This document shows, piece by piece, positions 27,879 to 37,343 of a stretch of 64,000 nt of DNA (positions are counted from its first letter, which is position 1; each line of letters starts with the position of its first letter). The stretch comes from an uncultured Thermoguttaceae bacterium. Its GTDB lineage: Bacteria; Planctomycetota; Planctomycetia; Pirellulales; Thermoguttaceae. The notes beneath the pieces were generated by a model, which was not told the origin of the DNA, did no database searches, and saw only the letters and a program-made list of their open reading frames with translations. The translations under genes and the position numbers were made by a program. The stretch is taken from contig CALIRO010000002.1 of the NCBI GenBank assembly GCA_938042245.1, positions 186,001-250,000 of the forward strand, given 5' to 3'.

Positions 27879-29930
27879 ATGGAAGAGTTATTCAAGGTAT
27901 TGCACAGCCGGGCGGAAGAACTTCGGGCGGCGTATGAGCGGCGTCTGCCAGCTTCTGGCCCCCAGCGAGGCCAGATCGCCCCGGCAGAGTTTTCCGGACT
28001 TTTGGAAGCGGTAGGCCAGTTAAGCCAGGGCCACCGAGACCCCCTAACTAGTTGGCTCTCCGGGTGGACGCAAACTGCCCTTTCGGAAGGGGCCTCCGTT
28101 TTCGAGCTCCTATCGGCTCTTGGACTGGTAGAATCCGCCTGCCGAAGTGTCATTCTTAAAGAAAGCGATCGGAAAAAGACGTTAGCCCTTTTGCTAGGGC
28201 AATTAGCCGAGTTAATGGCCCACATCCGCCAAACCGTCCTCACCGAAAGCCTCAAACCGGGGCTGGTCGGTTGGGAACCTAACCTACCCGGAGCCACGGA
28301 GTTAGCGGATCGTTCTCGGCCAGCCGGAGGCGAATCGGTAGGGGAACGAAGCCGGGCTGCTGGGGGAGAGGTAGCTGCGGAACAGCGTATCTGGGCGGCC
28401 CTGGCTGCCTTGGTCGAACAGGAAGAGGCTGCCGTGTGTCTAGCCGATCAACATGGACGGCCGTTCTATTTCAATCGGGCCGCTCGAGAACTCTTTGGGT
28501 TGGAGGAAAAACAGCTTAGTACGGTTCGGCTTTCGCAGCTTTATAGTGAAGCCTCCTGGGCACAGCTGCGAGATGTGGGAGTGCCCGCAGTAAATCAATT
28601 GGGCCGATGGAAAGGCCGGTGCCAGCTTCGCCATTTAGCCACCGGACAGCTGAAGGAATATGAGACGGTCCTTCGGCTGGTGAAGACGCCGGGGCCGGAG
28701 CGCACCAGTTGTTTGGCAATCGTGCACTGGCCGATTACGCAACTAGAGCATTTACAAGAGGCCTTGGCCGAGGTGGAGGCCAGAAAACACGCCATCTTGG
28801 AGACCTCGTTGGACCCAATCATTACGATTAACGCCGCTGGGCAGATTACCGAGTTCAACCGAGCGGCCGAGCAAGTGTTCGGATATTCCCGCCATGAGGT
28901 GCTCGGGCGCACGCCCTCGGAACTGCTGTTTCCGCCAGCCGAGACGGCCAGCCAACAGGACCGCATCGAACGCTATCTACGCAGCGGCGAAGGCTCCCAG
29001 TTAGGTCGGCGCAGGGAGATTACCGCCCGACGGGCCAATGGAGAACTGTTCCCTGCAGAAATGACCATGACGCTCAGCCAGGAGCATGGCGAACCGGTGC
29101 TTACGTTTTTCCTCCGGGACATCAGCCAGCGCAAACGAGCCGAAGAGGAACAAGCCCGTTATGCGGCGGAATTGGAGCGATCGAACAAAGAGTTGGAACA
29201 GTTTGCCTACATCGCCTCCCACGACTTGCAGGAACCGCTGCGAAAGATCCGTACCTTCGGTGATCGGCTTCAGATGAAATGCGCCGGCCAGTTGGATGAG
29301 GTGGGACAGGAATGTTTGGCCCGGATGCAGGATGCAGCGGAGCGGATGCAGCGGCTGATCGACGGCCTGCTGACCCTTTCTCGGGTAACCACCCAAGCCC
29401 AGGAGTTTGTGCCGGTGCATCTGGAGGAAGTGGTTCGGGAGGTGGTGCGGGATTTAGAGGCCCAGATCGAAAAGGTCCATGGCCGGGTGGAAATTGGGCA
29501 TTTGCCCACGATTCAGGCGGATCCGTTGCAAATGCGGCAATTGTTCCAGAATCTAATCGGCAATGCGCTCAAGTTCCACCGCCCCGATGAACCGCCTCTG
29601 GTGCGGGTCTGGGGCCGATATTTGCGGGACCGGACCCAACGGGCGGCCGCTCAACCCGAAACGGAAGAATTCTGCCGAATTGTCGTGGAGGACAATGGCA
29701 TCGGCTTTGAAGAAAAATATGCTGAACGCATTTTCCAGATGTTTCAACGTTTACACCCCAGAGATGTTTATGAGGGGACTGGCGTGGGGCTGGCCATCTG
29801 CCGAAAAATTGTACAGCGACACGGCGGCACCATCACCGCCCAAAGCACACCCGGCAAAGGCTCTACCTTCATCTGTCTGCTGCCAGTCTTCCATCGCCGC
29901 AAAAAAGAGAAAGAAAAGGAAATTCCATAA
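27879..29930 (+). CDS. PAS-domain sensor histidine kinase
   Basis: Predicted 683-residue soluble histidine kinase. Residues 1-110 are a helical sensor-like region. Two PAS domains follow, about 175-285 (DQHGRPFYFNRAARELFGLEEKQL) and 290-410 (ILETSLDPIITINAAGQITEFNRAAEQVFGYSRHEVLG). A PAC segment (FLRDISQRKRAEEE) links to the H-box YIASHDLQEPLRKI with phospho-acceptor His near 448. The ATPase domain has the N-box FQNLIGNALKFH, G1 VEDNGIGFEEKY and G2 GTGVGLAICRKIVQRHGGTI. This resembles phytochrome-like kinases paired with Rcp1-type regulators, and such a regulator is the next gene. No transmembrane helix, so the signal is intracellular. Confidence 0.92.
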   Translation: MEELFKVLHSRAEELRAAYERRLPASGPQRGQIAPAEFSGLLEAVGQLSQGHRDPLTSWLSGWTQTALSEGASVFELLSALGLVESACRSVILKESDRKKTLALLLGQLAELMAHIRQTVLTESLKPGLVGWEPNLPGATELADRSRPAGGESVGERSRAAGGEVAAEQRIWAALAALVEQEEAAVCLADQHGRPFYFNRAARELFGLEEKQLSTVRLSQLYSEASWAQLRDVGVPAVNQLGRWKGRCQLRHLATGQLKEYETVLRLVKTPGPERTSCLAIVHWPITQLEHLQEALAEVEARKHAILETSLDPIITINAAGQITEFNRAAEQVFGYSRHEVLGRTPSELLFPPAETASQQDRIERYLRSGEGSQLGRRREITARRANGELFPAEMTMTLSQEHGEPVLTFFLRDISQRKRAEEEQARYAAELERSNKELEQFAYIASHDLQEPLRKIRTFGDRLQMKCAGQLDEVGQECLARMQDAAERMQRLIDGLLTLSRVTTQAQEFVPVHLEEVVREVVRDLEAQIEKVHGRVEIGHLPTIQADPLQMRQLFQNLIGNALKFHRPDEPPLVRVWGRYLRDRTQRAAAQPETEEFCRIVVEDNGIGFEEKYAERIFQMFQRLHPRDVYEGTGVGLAICRKIVQRHGGTITAQSTPGKGSTFICLLPVFHRRKKEKEKEIP

Positions 29931-30018
29931 ATCCCTGCTCCGGAATGGGAGTCTTGGGCCAATCTTTCGTACCAAAAAGGAAATTTCCTAGAAGCGGTTT
30001 ACCGGACCGGATCTGAAG

Positions 30019-30525
30019 ATGCTTACGAACATGCCGGTTGGTTCAGAGCCCATGGGGGCGATCCCACAGACCACCAGCTCGGGCGGCCGTCAAAGCTTCT
30101 TCCTTTTGGTGGCCGACGACGATCCGGAGGACTGCTTGTTCATCCAGGAGGCCATTCGAGAAAACGGATTCTCTCCCGAACTGCATTTTGTCCATGATGG
30201 GGAGGAGTTGTTGGAATATTTATCCCGCTCTGGCCGAGACGGCCAACCAACGCAAAGGCCAGATTTATTGCTTCTCGACTTAAACATGCCGAAACTGGAT
30301 GGCCGAGAAGCCCTCCGGCGGATCAAAACCGATCTGCGGTGGCGCAGCTTACCTGTGGTGGTGTTGACGACCTCCGGTGAGGAAAACGATGTGCAGACCT
30401 GTTACCAGCTTGGAGCGGCTTCGTTTGTGTGCAAACCGGCCAGTTATCGAGGTTGGCTGGAAACCCTGGGAGATCTATGTCGGTATTGGTTTGAGCGAGT
30501 CAGGCTTCTCAGCCCGGAAAAATGA
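30019..30525 (+). CDS. Rcp1-like single-domain response regulator
   Basis: Predicted 168-residue receiver protein. Acidic residues ADDDPED are at 32-38, the phospho-acceptor Asp is near 87 (LLLLDLNMPKLDG), VVVLTTSGEENDV carries the conserved Thr/Ser, and the Lys is near 139 (VCKP). The acidic insertion and NMPKLDG motif match the Rcp1/CheY-like class that pairs with phytochrome-type kinases. No output domain, so it probably relays or diverts phosphate. It overlaps the next gene by 4 bp (ATGA). Confidence 0.92.
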   Translation: MLTNMPVGSEPMGAIPQTTSSGGRQSFFLLVADDDPEDCLFIQEAIRENGFSPELHFVHDGEELLEYLSRSGRDGQPTQRPDLLLLDLNMPKLDGREALRRIKTDLRWRSLPVVVLTTSGEENDVQTCYQLGAASFVCKPASYRGWLETLGDLCRYWFERVRLLSPEK

Positions 30526-31667
30526 TGAGTCCGATCCAACGTTCCCGCATCCTCTTGGTGGAAGACGATCCAGACGACGTCTGGATTTTGCGAAACTTGC
30601 TGGGCGACCGGTGGGATGGCCCGTTTGAACTACTTCATGTAGAGCTGTTGGAAGACGCCCTCCAGTGCCTCCGTACCAGCAAGATCGATGTCATTCTTTT
30701 GGACCTTTCCCTACCGGATAGCCAAGGGGTGGAATCCTTTCTTCGCCTCTACGCTCAGGCGCCGGGGGTGCCTATAGTAATTCTTACTGGCCTGGACGAT
30801 CAAGCCTTGGCATTGCGGTGTGTGCAGGCGGGAGCAGAAGATTATCTGGTGAAAGGGCAGGTGGATGATGAACTTTTAGTTCGTTCCTTGCGGTATGCGA
30901 TGGAACGTGCTCGCCGCCGACAGGCCGAACAACAACTGCAAAGCCAAACCGAAGAGTTTCGCACCGCCCGGGAAATCCAACAGAAGCTTTTTCCTAGCAG
31001 GGCGCCGAAATTGGCTGGGTTTGACCTGGCCGGCGCCTTGTACTCAGCCAGCGCCACCGCTGGGGACTATTTCGATTACATCCCCATGCTGGACGGATGT
31101 TTGGGTATTGTCCTGGGGGATGTGTCTGGCCATGGGATGGGACCCGCCTTGGTCATGGCCGAAGTACGGGCCAGCTTGCGCAGCCTGGCCCAAATTACCC
31201 CCGATGTCGGCGAAATCCTTACCCGGACCAATCGTACCTTGACCGCCGAACGCCACGAATTCCACTTCGTGACGTTGACGTTGGCCCGACTGGATCCCCA
31301 CACGCGCCGACTCCGCTACGCCAGCGCCGGCCAACGGGCCTTTCTGCTGCATGCCGACGGGGCCCAGACCCTGCTGGAAAGCACCAGCCCGCCGTTAGGC
31401 ATCGATCCAGAGCTGACGGTCTCCTGCACCGAAGATATTCTGCTCCCAACCGGCGGTATCGTCGCCTTTTTTACCGATGGGGTAACCGAAGCCGAATCCC
31501 CCCAAGAGGGCCGATTCGGCGCAGAGCGTGCGCTGGAACTTATCTACCAGCATCGCCACTTGCCTGCCCAAAAGATCATTGAACACCTCTATCAACAAGT
31601 TAGCCAATTCATCGCCCCCAACCCCCAGCCCGACGATATCACCATCGTCCTGCTAAAGGTGGAATAG
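30522..31667 (+). CDS. Receiver-PP2C (SpoIIE/RsbU-type) phosphatase
   Basis: Predicted 381-residue response regulator. The receiver has VEDDPDDV at 13-20, Asp 61 (VILLDLSLPDSQG) and Lys 111 (YLVKGQ). A coiled linker (RARRRQAEQQLQSQTEEFRTAREIQQKLFP) leads to a PPM-type Ser/Thr phosphatase with metal-binding motifs GDYFDYI near 181, GDVSGHGM near 199 and FFTDGVTEA near 326, ending PDDITIVLLK. By analogy to RsbU/RssB-like proteins it probably dephosphorylates an anti-sigma-antagonist; no STAS or anti-sigma gene is adjacent. Coupled to the response regulator upstream. Confidence 0.93.
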   Translation: MMSPIQRSRILLVEDDPDDVWILRNLLGDRWDGPFELLHVELLEDALQCLRTSKIDVILLDLSLPDSQGVESFLRLYAQAPGVPIVILTGLDDQALALRCVQAGAEDYLVKGQVDDELLVRSLRYAMERARRRQAEQQLQSQTEEFRTAREIQQKLFPSRAPKLAGFDLAGALYSASATAGDYFDYIPMLDGCLGIVLGDVSGHGMGPALVMAEVRASLRSLAQITPDVGEILTRTNRTLTAERHEFHFVTLTLARLDPHTRRLRYASAGQRAFLLHADGAQTLLESTSPPLGIDPELTVSCTEDILLPTGGIVAFFTDGVTEAESPQEGRFGAERALELIYQHRHLPAQKIIEHLYQQVSQFIAPNPQPDDITIVLLKVE

Positions 31668-31726
31668 CTTCTTCGGAACCTTTGGGATAGCTTGAGGACC
31701 CCTTTTATGGACGAGGAGGTTTTCCC

Positions 31727-33694
31727 ATGCAACCTACCAGAACGTTTTGGCAAACGAGCAGCAACGATTGGCTTCGGTGGGCAGCCTCAGGCCTTTGGAT
31801 CGGATTCGTACTGGGTGGGATTTGGAACCGACTGGCTTGGGCGGAGCAGCCCAAGTCCCCGCCGCCCCGCTGGTTCGCCTATCGGTGTCCCTATACGGAA
31901 TCCGAACCGGAGACGACCCGGCGGTTCGGCCAAATCGGCGTCCATCTAGTGCATATAAGTCCTCTGAATACTTTATGTTCTCTTGGAGTTCCGTATAGTC
32001 CCTATCCGGCCAGTTGGATCGGGCCCGGCAAGTATGATTTTACCCCGGTGGATCAGTATATTGCGGAGGTGGTCCAGTCCAATCCGAAGGCCAAGTTGAT
32101 GTGCGGGGTGGATTTGAATCCGCCTGCCTGGTGGGTTCGGCTGAATCGGCGGCCGGATAGCTTCTGGGACCTGGGCCGAGCAGCCGCCGACGAAAAATGG
32201 CGTCAGGAGACCCGGGCCTATTTGCAAGCCTTCTTGCAATATACCGAATCCCGATACAAGGACCGGATCGTCGCCTACACGCTGTTTTGCGGCGGCACGT
32301 TGGAATGGATCGATCATGCCGAAGGCCAAGAAAGCTCCAGCCGACGCGCCGCTTGGCGAAAATGGCTGACCGCTCAGGGTTGGCCCGATCCGGTGGATAT
32401 TCCGCCTTTTTCGATCCGAGAACAGGCCGCCCACGGGTTGCTCCGAGACCCCGAAGCCGACAAAGTCGGAGCGGCCTACTGGCGATTTAACAACTGGTTG
32501 GTCGGAGATACCATTTTCTACTTTGCCAAGGCTGCCCAGGAGGTGTTGCAGCATCGGGTTCCGGTAGGGATTTTCTACGGTTATCTGAATGAGTTAGCCG
32601 GTGCCCCGTTTGGACATCTAGATTTCGACCGGGTGTGCCGGTCAGATTGGGTCGATTTTTTCATGTCGCCGTCGCCGTATCAGGATCGTCCGGTGGGCGG
32701 AGCCGGGGGATTCATGGTTCCGGTAGCTTCGGTGCGACATCATGGCAAAGGGTTTATCCAGGAATTGGACCATCGGACGCATACATGTCGGGGTTGGAAG
32801 CTGCCGGGTGTGGGCCTACCGCCGCCGCTTTATGAGAGCGGTTTTCCCACTCTGGAGGCCAGCATTGCCGGGCTGCGCCGGGAGTTTGCCATCGCCCTAC
32901 TCCACGGCGTATCGCTTTGGTGGTTCAACATCTTCGGCCATACGTACGACGATCCCAAACTAGTGGAAGCGATCGGCCAGATGCGCACGCTATGGGATCA
33001 ACTGGCCGAGGCCGAGACCCAATCCGCCGCCGAAATTGCGGTGTTCCTCGATGCGGAAAGCCTCTTTTATATGAACCACCGATCTGGCCAGTTGGCCGAC
33101 TTCTTTTCCCGGCAGCGGATCGGCCTGGGCCGAATGGGCGCTCCGTATGATCTGTACAGCATGGCCGACCTCCCCGAATTGGATCTAAGCCGATACAAAA
33201 TGGTCTTCTTCCCGAATCTGTTCGTCGTAGATAAACCGAAGTTGGAGGCCCTGAAACAAAAGGTTTGTAGCGGGGGGAAAACGGTGCTGTGGGTCCATGC
33301 GCCGGGCATGATTACCGACGGCCGGTATGACCCAGCCAACGTCCAACGTCTGTGCGGTATTGCCTATGGGAGCAAGGAACTGACCATCCGTGCGATGGAT
33401 GGATGGACATCGGTCTTAGCGCCGGCGCCGAACTTGTCGGCCTCGGTGCTTCGGGACTTAGCACGCAAAGCCGGGGTACATATTTATTGCGACAAGGATT
33501 GGCCGGTGTATGCCAATCGGCGTCTTTTGGCCGTGCATACCGAAAGCGGCGGCCCATGCCTCATTCGTCTTCCCCGGCAGGCTCGGCAAGTCCGAGAACT
33601 ATTCAGCGACCGGGTGGTCGCCGAAAATACCGATCAGTTTGAAGATCGCCTCCAAGCCCCAGATACCGCCCTCTACTTGCTCCAATGGGATTGA
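31727..33694 (+). CDS. Secreted glycoside-hydrolase-42-like protein
   Basis: Predicted 655-residue exported protein. An N-terminal hydrophobic signal (WLRWAASGLWIGFVLGGIWNRLAWAEQ) is followed by a TIM-barrel-like half resembling beta-galactosidase family GH42: PYSPYPASWIGPGKYDFTPVDQYIAEVVQSNPKAKLMCGVDLNPPAWWV, a candidate acid/base Glu in LFCGGTLEW and a candidate nucleophile Glu in GFIQELDHRTH. The second half (KMVFFPNLFVVDKPKLEALKQKV..GGKTVLWVHAPGMI) looks like the GH42 trimerisation (flavodoxin-like) domain. GAGGAGG precedes the ATG. Family assignment is by overall pattern, not by confirmed catalytic residues. Confidence 0.68.
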   Translation: MQPTRTFWQTSSNDWLRWAASGLWIGFVLGGIWNRLAWAEQPKSPPPRWFAYRCPYTESEPETTRRFGQIGVHLVHISPLNTLCSLGVPYSPYPASWIGPGKYDFTPVDQYIAEVVQSNPKAKLMCGVDLNPPAWWVRLNRRPDSFWDLGRAAADEKWRQETRAYLQAFLQYTESRYKDRIVAYTLFCGGTLEWIDHAEGQESSSRRAAWRKWLTAQGWPDPVDIPPFSIREQAAHGLLRDPEADKVGAAYWRFNNWLVGDTIFYFAKAAQEVLQHRVPVGIFYGYLNELAGAPFGHLDFDRVCRSDWVDFFMSPSPYQDRPVGGAGGFMVPVASVRHHGKGFIQELDHRTHTCRGWKLPGVGLPPPLYESGFPTLEASIAGLRREFAIALLHGVSLWWFNIFGHTYDDPKLVEAIGQMRTLWDQLAEAETQSAAEIAVFLDAESLFYMNHRSGQLADFFSRQRIGLGRMGAPYDLYSMADLPELDLSRYKMVFFPNLFVVDKPKLEALKQKVCSGGKTVLWVHAPGMITDGRYDPANVQRLCGIAYGSKELTIRAMDGWTSVLAPAPNLSASVLRDLARKAGVHIYCDKDWPVYANRRLLAVHTESGGPCLIRLPRQARQVRELFSDRVVAENTDQFEDRLQAPDTALYLLQWD

Positions 33695-33734
33695 TGAAGC
33701 AGTAGAGAATCGCAAAGAACACAAGAGGAGGACA

Positions 33735-33836
33735 ATGCCACTGATTCTACCCTCCTATGAGCAAGTAGTAGGAAATCGCTCAGTTAGAGCCTCTCCCAAA
33801 ACGAAGCTGGATAATCCAGCAACGCTAAGAAAATGA
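33735..33836 (+). CDS. Possible 33-residue peptide
   Basis: An ATG at 33735 is preceded at ideal spacing by GAGGAGG and opens a 33-codon frame (MPLILPSYEQVVGN...). It ends at TGA 33836, 44 bp before MITE copy C. There is no recognisable motif. It may be a genuine small protein, a leader, or the remnant of a gene disrupted when the element inserted. Confidence 0.25.
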   Translation: MPLILPSYEQVVGNRSVRASPKTKLDNPATLRK

Positions 33837-33880
33837 AGGCTTTGGCAATCCGAGTAATTTCCTTTTTGGGATAAGCTGTT

Positions 33881-34069
33881 GGAACCTTTGGATAATTCAA
33901 AGGAAACATTTTTACACTATCTCGGAACCTCCCTCCACATCCCCAACATATAGTGGTACTGCCAACATGAGACTCCATATATAGTGCCCAGCAATGGGAA
34001 CCGATAGATAAAGGAATGGATCAAACGTTCATAAAGTTCATGTAATGTTCAGGATTTTGCAGAGCTTCC
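33881..34069 (+). mobile_element. MITE-like 189-bp element, copy C
   Basis: Full-length copy starting GGAACCTTTGGATAATTCAAAGG and ending CAGGATTTTGCAGAGCTTCC. Perfect 4-bp direct repeats TGTT flank it (33877-33880 and 34070-34073). Same orientation as copy F. No coding capacity. Confidence 0.87.
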
Positions 34070-34290
34070 TGTTATAGAGGCTAGGCACTGGGAAGCCAAA
34101 GGGCCGGATGGCCTGCTCCGAGTGTGTAGCGCTAGCTACCAGCCCTCTACGGGGCACACATAGGATTCAAAAGGCGGAGGGCCGATGGCCGATTCCCCCG
34201 ATGGCATCCGCCATCTGCCAGTGCCCTGTCCGGTCGGTTTTGCCGTTTTTTTTCGTCATTTCGGAAGGCCTCCGCCGAATAGGGTACTAA

Positions 34291-34364
34291 AGTATTCCTG
34301 CCAAAGCCGGAATCCAGTTTTTGTGTTAGTTTATTTGTCCTGTACAGCTGCTTGCGTGGCAGGG
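34291..34364. repeat. REP-bounded short element
   Basis: AGTATTCCTGCCAAAGCCGGAATCCAG and ACAGCTGCTTGCGTGGCAGGG form degenerate inverted arms around a 28-bp AT-rich core, between copy C and the Gfo/Idh gene. I see nothing else in 34074-34600. Confidence 0.5.
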
Positions 34365-34630
34365 AGACTCAAAGGTTTTCCTCGGATCAACCAGCCCAGT
34401 TCTTCATTTGGTGGATGAGTTCCCTAAATCCTTTTGTTTCCGATAGTTGGGGATAAATCTACATTTGTTCATATAATTTCCTAATCCAACCTTTCCCACC
34501 AGGAAGAAGATTACCTCTGGAGGGGCTTCCAAATTGGTAAAAGTCCCGCTAAGCTTTTTCTACGGGGCCTAAATAACCGGCTCCTTAAAACGGCTGCCAT
34601 GTTTCCTTGTTCTCAAAGGAGGAACTTCGC

Positions 34631-35986
34631 ATGGGTAAGACAGTTCGATGGACGCGTCGGCAGTTTGTCGGCGCAGCAGGGGCGTCGGCCTGGCTATGTA
34701 CGGTGGTTCCGCGTCATGCGGTTGCCCGAAGCGGCGAGACTCCTCCCAGTGAAAAAATCAATGTGGCCGGTATCGGTGTGGGCGGCATGGGCCACGGCGA
34801 CATCAACGCGGTGGCCCGCCTGGGAACCAACATTGTGGCCCTATGCGACGTCGATCTTCGCCGGGCCGGCCGTACCTTCCAAGAGTTCCCCCAGGCCAAG
34901 CAGTATCGGGACTTCCGCAAAATGCTCGACGAGATGGATCGGCAAATTGATGCGGTTGTGGTGGCCACCCCGGACCACGTCCACGCCGTGGCGAGCATGG
35001 CCGCCATCAAACGCGGTAAACACGTCTATTGCGAAAAGCCGCTGGCCCATTCGGTCTATGAATGCCGGGCGCTGGTCGAGGCGGCTAAAAAGCACAACGT
35101 GGTTACCCAACTGGGCAATCAGGGCCATTCGTTCGAGTCGATCCGCACCTTTTGCGAATGGATTTGGGATGGGGCGATCGGCAAAGTACATACGATCCAT
35201 GCCGGTTGTGCGGTGGTCAACTCGGGTCTAGATCAATTGGAGCGAGTCAAAAAGGAAACCCCTCCGGTCCCGCCGGAAGTGGATTGGGATTTGTGGCTTG
35301 GCCCAGCCAAGTATCGGCCGTATCACCCGGCCTATATGCCCGGGGCATGGCGAGGCTGGACGCCGTTTGGCAATGGCACCGTAGGCGATTGGACCTGCCA
35401 TGTGGTCGATCCGGTCTTCTGGGCCTTGGACCTGGCAGCGCCGAGCAGCGTGATTGCCCAGGTCAAAGACTATGATCCCAAGACCCAAGGCGACGCCTTC
35501 CCCAAGGGGGAAGTGATCACCTACGAATTCCCGGCCAAAGGCGATCGGGGACCCATCACCCTCCATTGGTACAGCGGCACCGAGCGGATTCCTCGGGTCC
35601 CTGATTTAGAGCCAGACCGCAAACCGGTCAGCACCGGCGCCTTTGTCCTGGGCGATAAGGGAACCATCATGTACGGTTCCCATGGGGCCAGCGGTGTGCG
35701 GATCGTCCCAGAATCCAAGATGCGGGAGTATAAACTGCCGGAAAAGAAACTGCCGCGGATCCCTGGACATCATTGGGATTGGATCACGGCCATTCGAGAA
35801 GGCCGAAAGGCTGGCAGCGATTTTTCCTACGGCGGGCCGCTGACGGAAATCGCCATGCTGGGCGTGATTGCCATCCGCTTTGCCGGCACGAAACTCCAGT
35901 GGGACGCTCAGGCCATGCGATTTACCAACTGTGAGGAGGCCAACGCCTGGGTCAACCCGCCCTATCGAGAAGGCTGGAGCCTGTAA
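34631..35986 (+). CDS. Tat-exported Gfo/Idh/MocA family oxidoreductase
   Basis: Predicted 451-residue protein with a Tat signal TRRQFVGAAGASAWL near residues 7-21. The Rossmann domain has INVAGIGVGGMGHGDINAV, the NAD-loop Asp in IVALCDVDLRRAG, VVVATPDHVHAVASMAA and the conserved EKPLAHSVYECR motif. The C-terminal half carries the planctomycete-type insertion with YMPGAWRGWTPFGNGTVGDWTCHVVDPVFWALDL. Very strong ribosome-binding site (AAAGGAGG) at the ATG 34631. Members oxidise or rearrange sugars; with a Tat signal the cofactor must be carried across folded. Substrate unknown. Confidence 0.92.
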   Translation: MGKTVRWTRRQFVGAAGASAWLCTVVPRHAVARSGETPPSEKINVAGIGVGGMGHGDINAVARLGTNIVALCDVDLRRAGRTFQEFPQAKQYRDFRKMLDEMDRQIDAVVVATPDHVHAVASMAAIKRGKHVYCEKPLAHSVYECRALVEAAKKHNVVTQLGNQGHSFESIRTFCEWIWDGAIGKVHTIHAGCAVVNSGLDQLERVKKETPPVPPEVDWDLWLGPAKYRPYHPAYMPGAWRGWTPFGNGTVGDWTCHVVDPVFWALDLAAPSSVIAQVKDYDPKTQGDAFPKGEVITYEFPAKGDRGPITLHWYSGTERIPRVPDLEPDRKPVSTGAFVLGDKGTIMYGSHGASGVRIVPESKMREYKLPEKKLPRIPGHHWDWITAIREGRKAGSDFSYGGPLTEIAMLGVIAIRFAGTKLQWDAQAMRFTNCEEANAWVNPPYREGWSL

Positions 35987-36195
35987 GAACTGATTTTCCG
36001 AGCCTTTCGGCCACCTACCGCCCAGGCGAGGGAGCCGGTACCTACCGATTTTCCGACCCGTTCGGCGGCCTGAAAGTCTCCCTCCGGAGTTCAAAAACAT
36101 AGCCCCGAATCGTCTATAGAAACTGATGTACATTGCCTTCGATAGGCCGAAGGGCCTTTGCCCAACGCCGTCGATACGATCTCTTTGTACAGAGA

Positions 36196-36228
36196 GGCCG
36201 GTCCCTTCCTGCAAGGGATCGGCCTTTT
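36196..36228 (+). terminator. Rho-independent terminator
   Basis: GGCCGGTCCCTT and AAGGGATCGGCC form a 12-bp stem with one G-T pair and a 5-base loop, followed by TTTTGG. It lies about 210 nt after the Gfo/Idh gene and 160 nt before the next gene, on the coding strand of both. The T-run is short. Confidence 0.55.
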
Positions 36229-36388
36229 GGATATACTTCAGGAGTTCTGTAAAATCGCAATGACAGGGGGTTTCCCCTAAGAAAATGGAGGGAATATTCC
36301 AAAGTTAGTATATGAGAGAAAATGTCATTTGCGAAACTCCAGATACTTTTCAAACAGCTGCTTTTTGCCGCAGAGAAAGGTCTGTTCC

Positions 36389-37318
36389 ATGACGGCGAGA
36401 ACCGGCGGAAAATTGGGCATTTTAGGCCAAACCAGCCAAACCCGCTCCGGGCTTCTTAGCCGACGGCGATTCCTCGGGTGGGCGGCCGGGATGGGGATTG
36501 GTGCGGTTGTAGAACCGCTTGGCCGCTCGGATGCCGCACAGGCCGAGCAGCCCAGCAAACCTTATCGGCCCGATTTTCCCCTGATCGACTGCCATGTCCA
36601 CTTGGACGGCAGCAGCATCGGGCAGGTGGCGGCTCTATCGAAAAAGCTGGGCGTGCAGTTCGGCATCGTCGAACACGCCGGAACCAAAGAAAACAAATAT
36701 CCCAAAGTGCTCTCCAATGACCAGGAGCTTCAAGAGTATTTGGACATGTTGGAAGGCAAAGGGGTCTATCGGGGCGTGCAAGCCGAGTGGATTGACTGGT
36801 CCAGTTGCTTTTCCGCTCCGATGTTGGCCAAACTGGACTATGTGCTCATGGATGCGATGACCTATCCGGGTCGAGACGGGCGTCGGGTAAAACTCTGGGA
36901 AAAAGAGGCCTCTCAATCGGTGGATTTTGCCGATCCCGAGCGGTTCATGGATCGCTTCGTAGATTGGCATGTGCGGTTGATTTCTGAGCAGCCGATCGAC
37001 CTCCTGGCCAATACTTCCTGGTTGCCGACGGCGCTAGCAGGCCGATATGAGCAGCTTTGGACGCCGGAACGGGTGCGCCGAGTGGCCCAAACCGCCGCCC
37101 AATATGGGGTGGCCATGGAAATCAGCGCCTCCTACCGACTGCCGAAACTCGCTTTTTTGAAAATTGCCAAGGAATGCGGAGTGCGGTTTGCCTTTGGCAC
37201 CAACGGCCGATACCCCAACATGGGCAAACTGGATTACTGCCTGCAAATGGCCGAGGCGCTCCATTTGACCCAGGCGGACATGTTCCGCCCCGGCCTAGAC
37301 CGCCGGAAAAGGGGATAA
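36389..37318 (+). CDS. Tat-exported PHP/amidohydrolase-like protein
   Basis: Predicted 309-residue protein. A Tat motif LSRRRFLGWAAGMGIGAVV lies near residues 22-40. The mature part begins DFPLIDCHVHLDGSSIG, the HxH metal-site start of metal-dependent hydrolases, and ends with GVRFAFGTNGRYPNMGKLDYCLQMAEAL, like the last strand of PHP or amidohydrolase barrels. The PHP-type reading is favoured by length and by VRFAFGTNGR; substrate unknown. The ATG at 36389 has GAAAGG upstream and puts the Tat motif at a normal distance, unlike the track start 20 codons earlier. Confidence 0.7.
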   Translation: MTARTGGKLGILGQTSQTRSGLLSRRRFLGWAAGMGIGAVVEPLGRSDAAQAEQPSKPYRPDFPLIDCHVHLDGSSIGQVAALSKKLGVQFGIVEHAGTKENKYPKVLSNDQELQEYLDMLEGKGVYRGVQAEWIDWSSCFSAPMLAKLDYVLMDAMTYPGRDGRRVKLWEKEASQSVDFADPERFMDRFVDWHVRLISEQPIDLLANTSWLPTALAGRYEQLWTPERVRRVAQTAAQYGVAMEISASYRLPKLAFLKIAKECGVRFAFGTNGRYPNMGKLDYCLQMAEALHLTQADMFRPGLDRRKRG

Positions 37319-37343
37319 CCACTGGGGAGGGGGAATTCCCATC

